From: Bacteroidales bacterium
GTDB taxonomy: Bacteria > Bacteroidota > Bacteroidia > Bacteroidales > UBA932
Direction of reading: 5' to 3'
Length of the DNA: 6,962 nucleotides
NCBI GenBank assembly: GCA_024683255.1
Contig: JAIKYL010000117.1
Span: forward strand, 1-6,962
Shown: positions 6,114-6,962 of the stretch, in pieces
How positions within the stretch are numbered: position 1 is the stretch's first letter
How the letters are laid out: each line of letters starts with the position of its first letter
Program-made: the position numbers and the translations under genes
The notes under the pieces: model-generated
What the model was told of the DNA's origin: nothing
The model's database searches: none
The model's input: the letters and a program-made list of their open reading frames with translations, nothing else

Positions 6114-6962
6114 TTACTTCTTTATGACAATGTAGGTGGGATAGTGGTCCGAGTAGCCGCCCACGAACGCACCGTTGGAGAAGGTGCGGAACGGGGTGCC
6201 CTTATACTGGCCGCTCTGGTTGGTCATGAACGGCTTGTTGAACACGCGGCCGTAGAACTTGCCATTTACGATGGGCTGGATCTGGAAGGTTCCGGGCGTT
6301 GCATCGGCCAGGGATTTGCTCACCAGGATAATGTCGTAGATATTGCCGGCACCCTGATAATAGAGGGAGCTGTAGCCCGCCTTGAGCATGCTCAGGAAGG
6401 GAGAGAAGAAATCGGCATCCCCCAGTTCTTCAATGGTTTCCTTGCCGTGCATGAAGTCCGTCATGCTAACGTCGGAAGGATTGTCGTTCATATCGCCCAT
6501 CACCACAATCTTGATGCCCGGGAACTCCTTCATGAGCTCCGCAGCCCGCTTGTAGGCGATTTCCGCACCGCGGGGACGGAGGTCGGCGCCCTTGCCGCCC
6601 ACGCGGGACGGAAGGTGGCACACGAAGAAGGCGAACATCTCGCCGTCTATGGTGCCGCGGACCATGAGGATGTCACGGGTGCGGAAAGCGTCCATCTCCT
6701 CCTGCGTCCAGGCGCTGAAGTCAATGCTGGAGGGTGCGAAGTTGAACGGAATGCTCTCGCTGGTAATGAGCTTGAACTGGTCCGGCCGATAAAGCAGGGC
6801 CACGTCCACGCCACGGCTGTCCGGGCCATCGTAATGGACAATCTGGTAGTTGGCCTCGGCAATGGAGGGCTGGGCCACCAGGTCTTCCAGCACATGGCGG
6901 TTCTCAATCTCGGAAACACCCAGCACGGTGTGCCAGGCGCCGTTATCGGCCTTCATTTCCGC
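6114..6962 (-). CDS. Endonuclease/exonuclease/phosphatase (EEP) family protein (N-terminus beyond window edge)
   Basis: Family role: metal-dependent hydrolysis of phosphodiester or phosphomonoester bonds (DNase I / exonuclease III / sphingomyelinase fold). Seen: 282 codons and a TAA stop. The frame is open to the window edge (Ala-Glu precede the Met at 6956), so that Met is internal and the gene is 5'-partial. Motifs in order: SEIENR (6897-6914) with the metal-binding Glu; SRGVDVALLYRP; CHLPSR (6603-6620) with the catalytic-type His; GDMNDNP (6477-6497) with the Asp/Asn pair; IYDIILVS; and YSDHYP (6138-6155) with the C-terminal Asp-His catalytic pair. All the catalytic motifs visible in this half are intact, so the enzyme is probably active. 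The missing N-terminus would hold the YNVENLF-type Asn motif and any signal peptide, so export cannot be judged. It is the first visible gene of the operon, 12 bases upstream of the receptor. Nuclease versus phosphatase or phospholipase activity is not resolvable from the motifs alone. Confidence 0.94.
   Translation of the reverse strand, partial: AEMKADNGAWHTVLGVSEIENRHVLEDLVAQPSIAEANYQIVHYDGPDSRGVDVALLYRPDQFKLITSESIPFNFAPSSIDFSAWTQEEMDAFRTRDILMVRGTIDGEMFAFFVCHLPSRVGGKGADLRPRGAEIAYKRAAELMKEFPGIKIVVMGDMNDNPSDVSMTDFMHGKETIEELGDADFFSPFLSMLKAGYSSLYYQGAGNIYDIILVSKSLADATPGTFQIQPIVNGKFYGRVFNKPFMTNQSGQYKGTPFRTFSNGAFVGGYSDHYPTYIVIKK

Larger units (their letters stand above)
2023..6962 (-). other. Operon: EEP hydrolase - TonB-dependent receptor - DUF5689 lipoprotein
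   Basis: Three same-strand genes are separated by 12 and 4 bases and end at the hairpin just after the last stop codon. There is no room for internal promoters between them, so one transcript is expected. The promoter lies upstream of the window (above 6962), so regulation cannot be read here. The order puts a hydrolase, an outer-membrane transporter and an envelope lipoprotein under common control. Confidence 0.82.

Noticed and set aside
6114..6956. Met at 6956 as the true start of the EEP protein
   Set aside because: The frame stays open to the window edge, there is no signal peptide after this Met, and the family needs an N-terminal strand and Asn motif before the SEIENR motif, so the gene is 5'-partial.

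Overview
The window looks like a moderately GC-rich member of the Bacteroidota, most likely a gut-type Bacteroidales. The evidence is a TonB-dependent receptor with an N-terminal carboxypeptidase-regulatory-like domain, a DUF5689-type lipoprotein, two lipoproteins starting MKK with a lipobox Cys at residue 17, and gene starts without a Shine-Dalgarno sequence. Genus cannot be fixed from this sequence; the assignment rests on family knowledge, not a search.

All four genes lie on the minus strand, so transcription runs from high to low coordinates. (1) 6962-6114: 3' part of a gene for a metal-dependent endonuclease/exonuclease/phosphatase (EEP) family protein, whose N-terminus lies beyond the window edge. 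(2) 6101-3207: a complete 964-residue outer-membrane TonB-dependent receptor. (3) 3202-2057: a complete 381-residue DUF5689-like lipoprotein. (4) 2056-1912: a short intergenic region with an intrinsic-terminator-like hairpin, four tandem ~22 bp repeats and a terminal palindrome. (5) 1911-1: a lipoprotein M3-family zinc metallopeptidase (peptidyl-dipeptidase Dcp type), cut at its C-terminus by the window edge. No gap between genes exceeds about 145 bases. No RNA gene, mobile element or CRISPR array is visible.

Genes 1-3 are separated by only 12 and 4 bases and almost certainly form one operon. An EEP hydrolase, an outer-membrane transporter and a cell-envelope lipoprotein, with no SusD homologue, suggest an uptake system in which a phosphodiester or phosphate-ester substrate (for example nucleic acid fragments) is cleaved and imported. 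The substrate is inference. The peptidase lies beyond the terminator and is probably a separate unit, though read-through across the repeats is possible.

The most unusual element is the repeat region. The 3' arm of the terminator is repeated, exactly or with one change, in the tandem units, so the first arm of the hairpin has four potential pairing partners.
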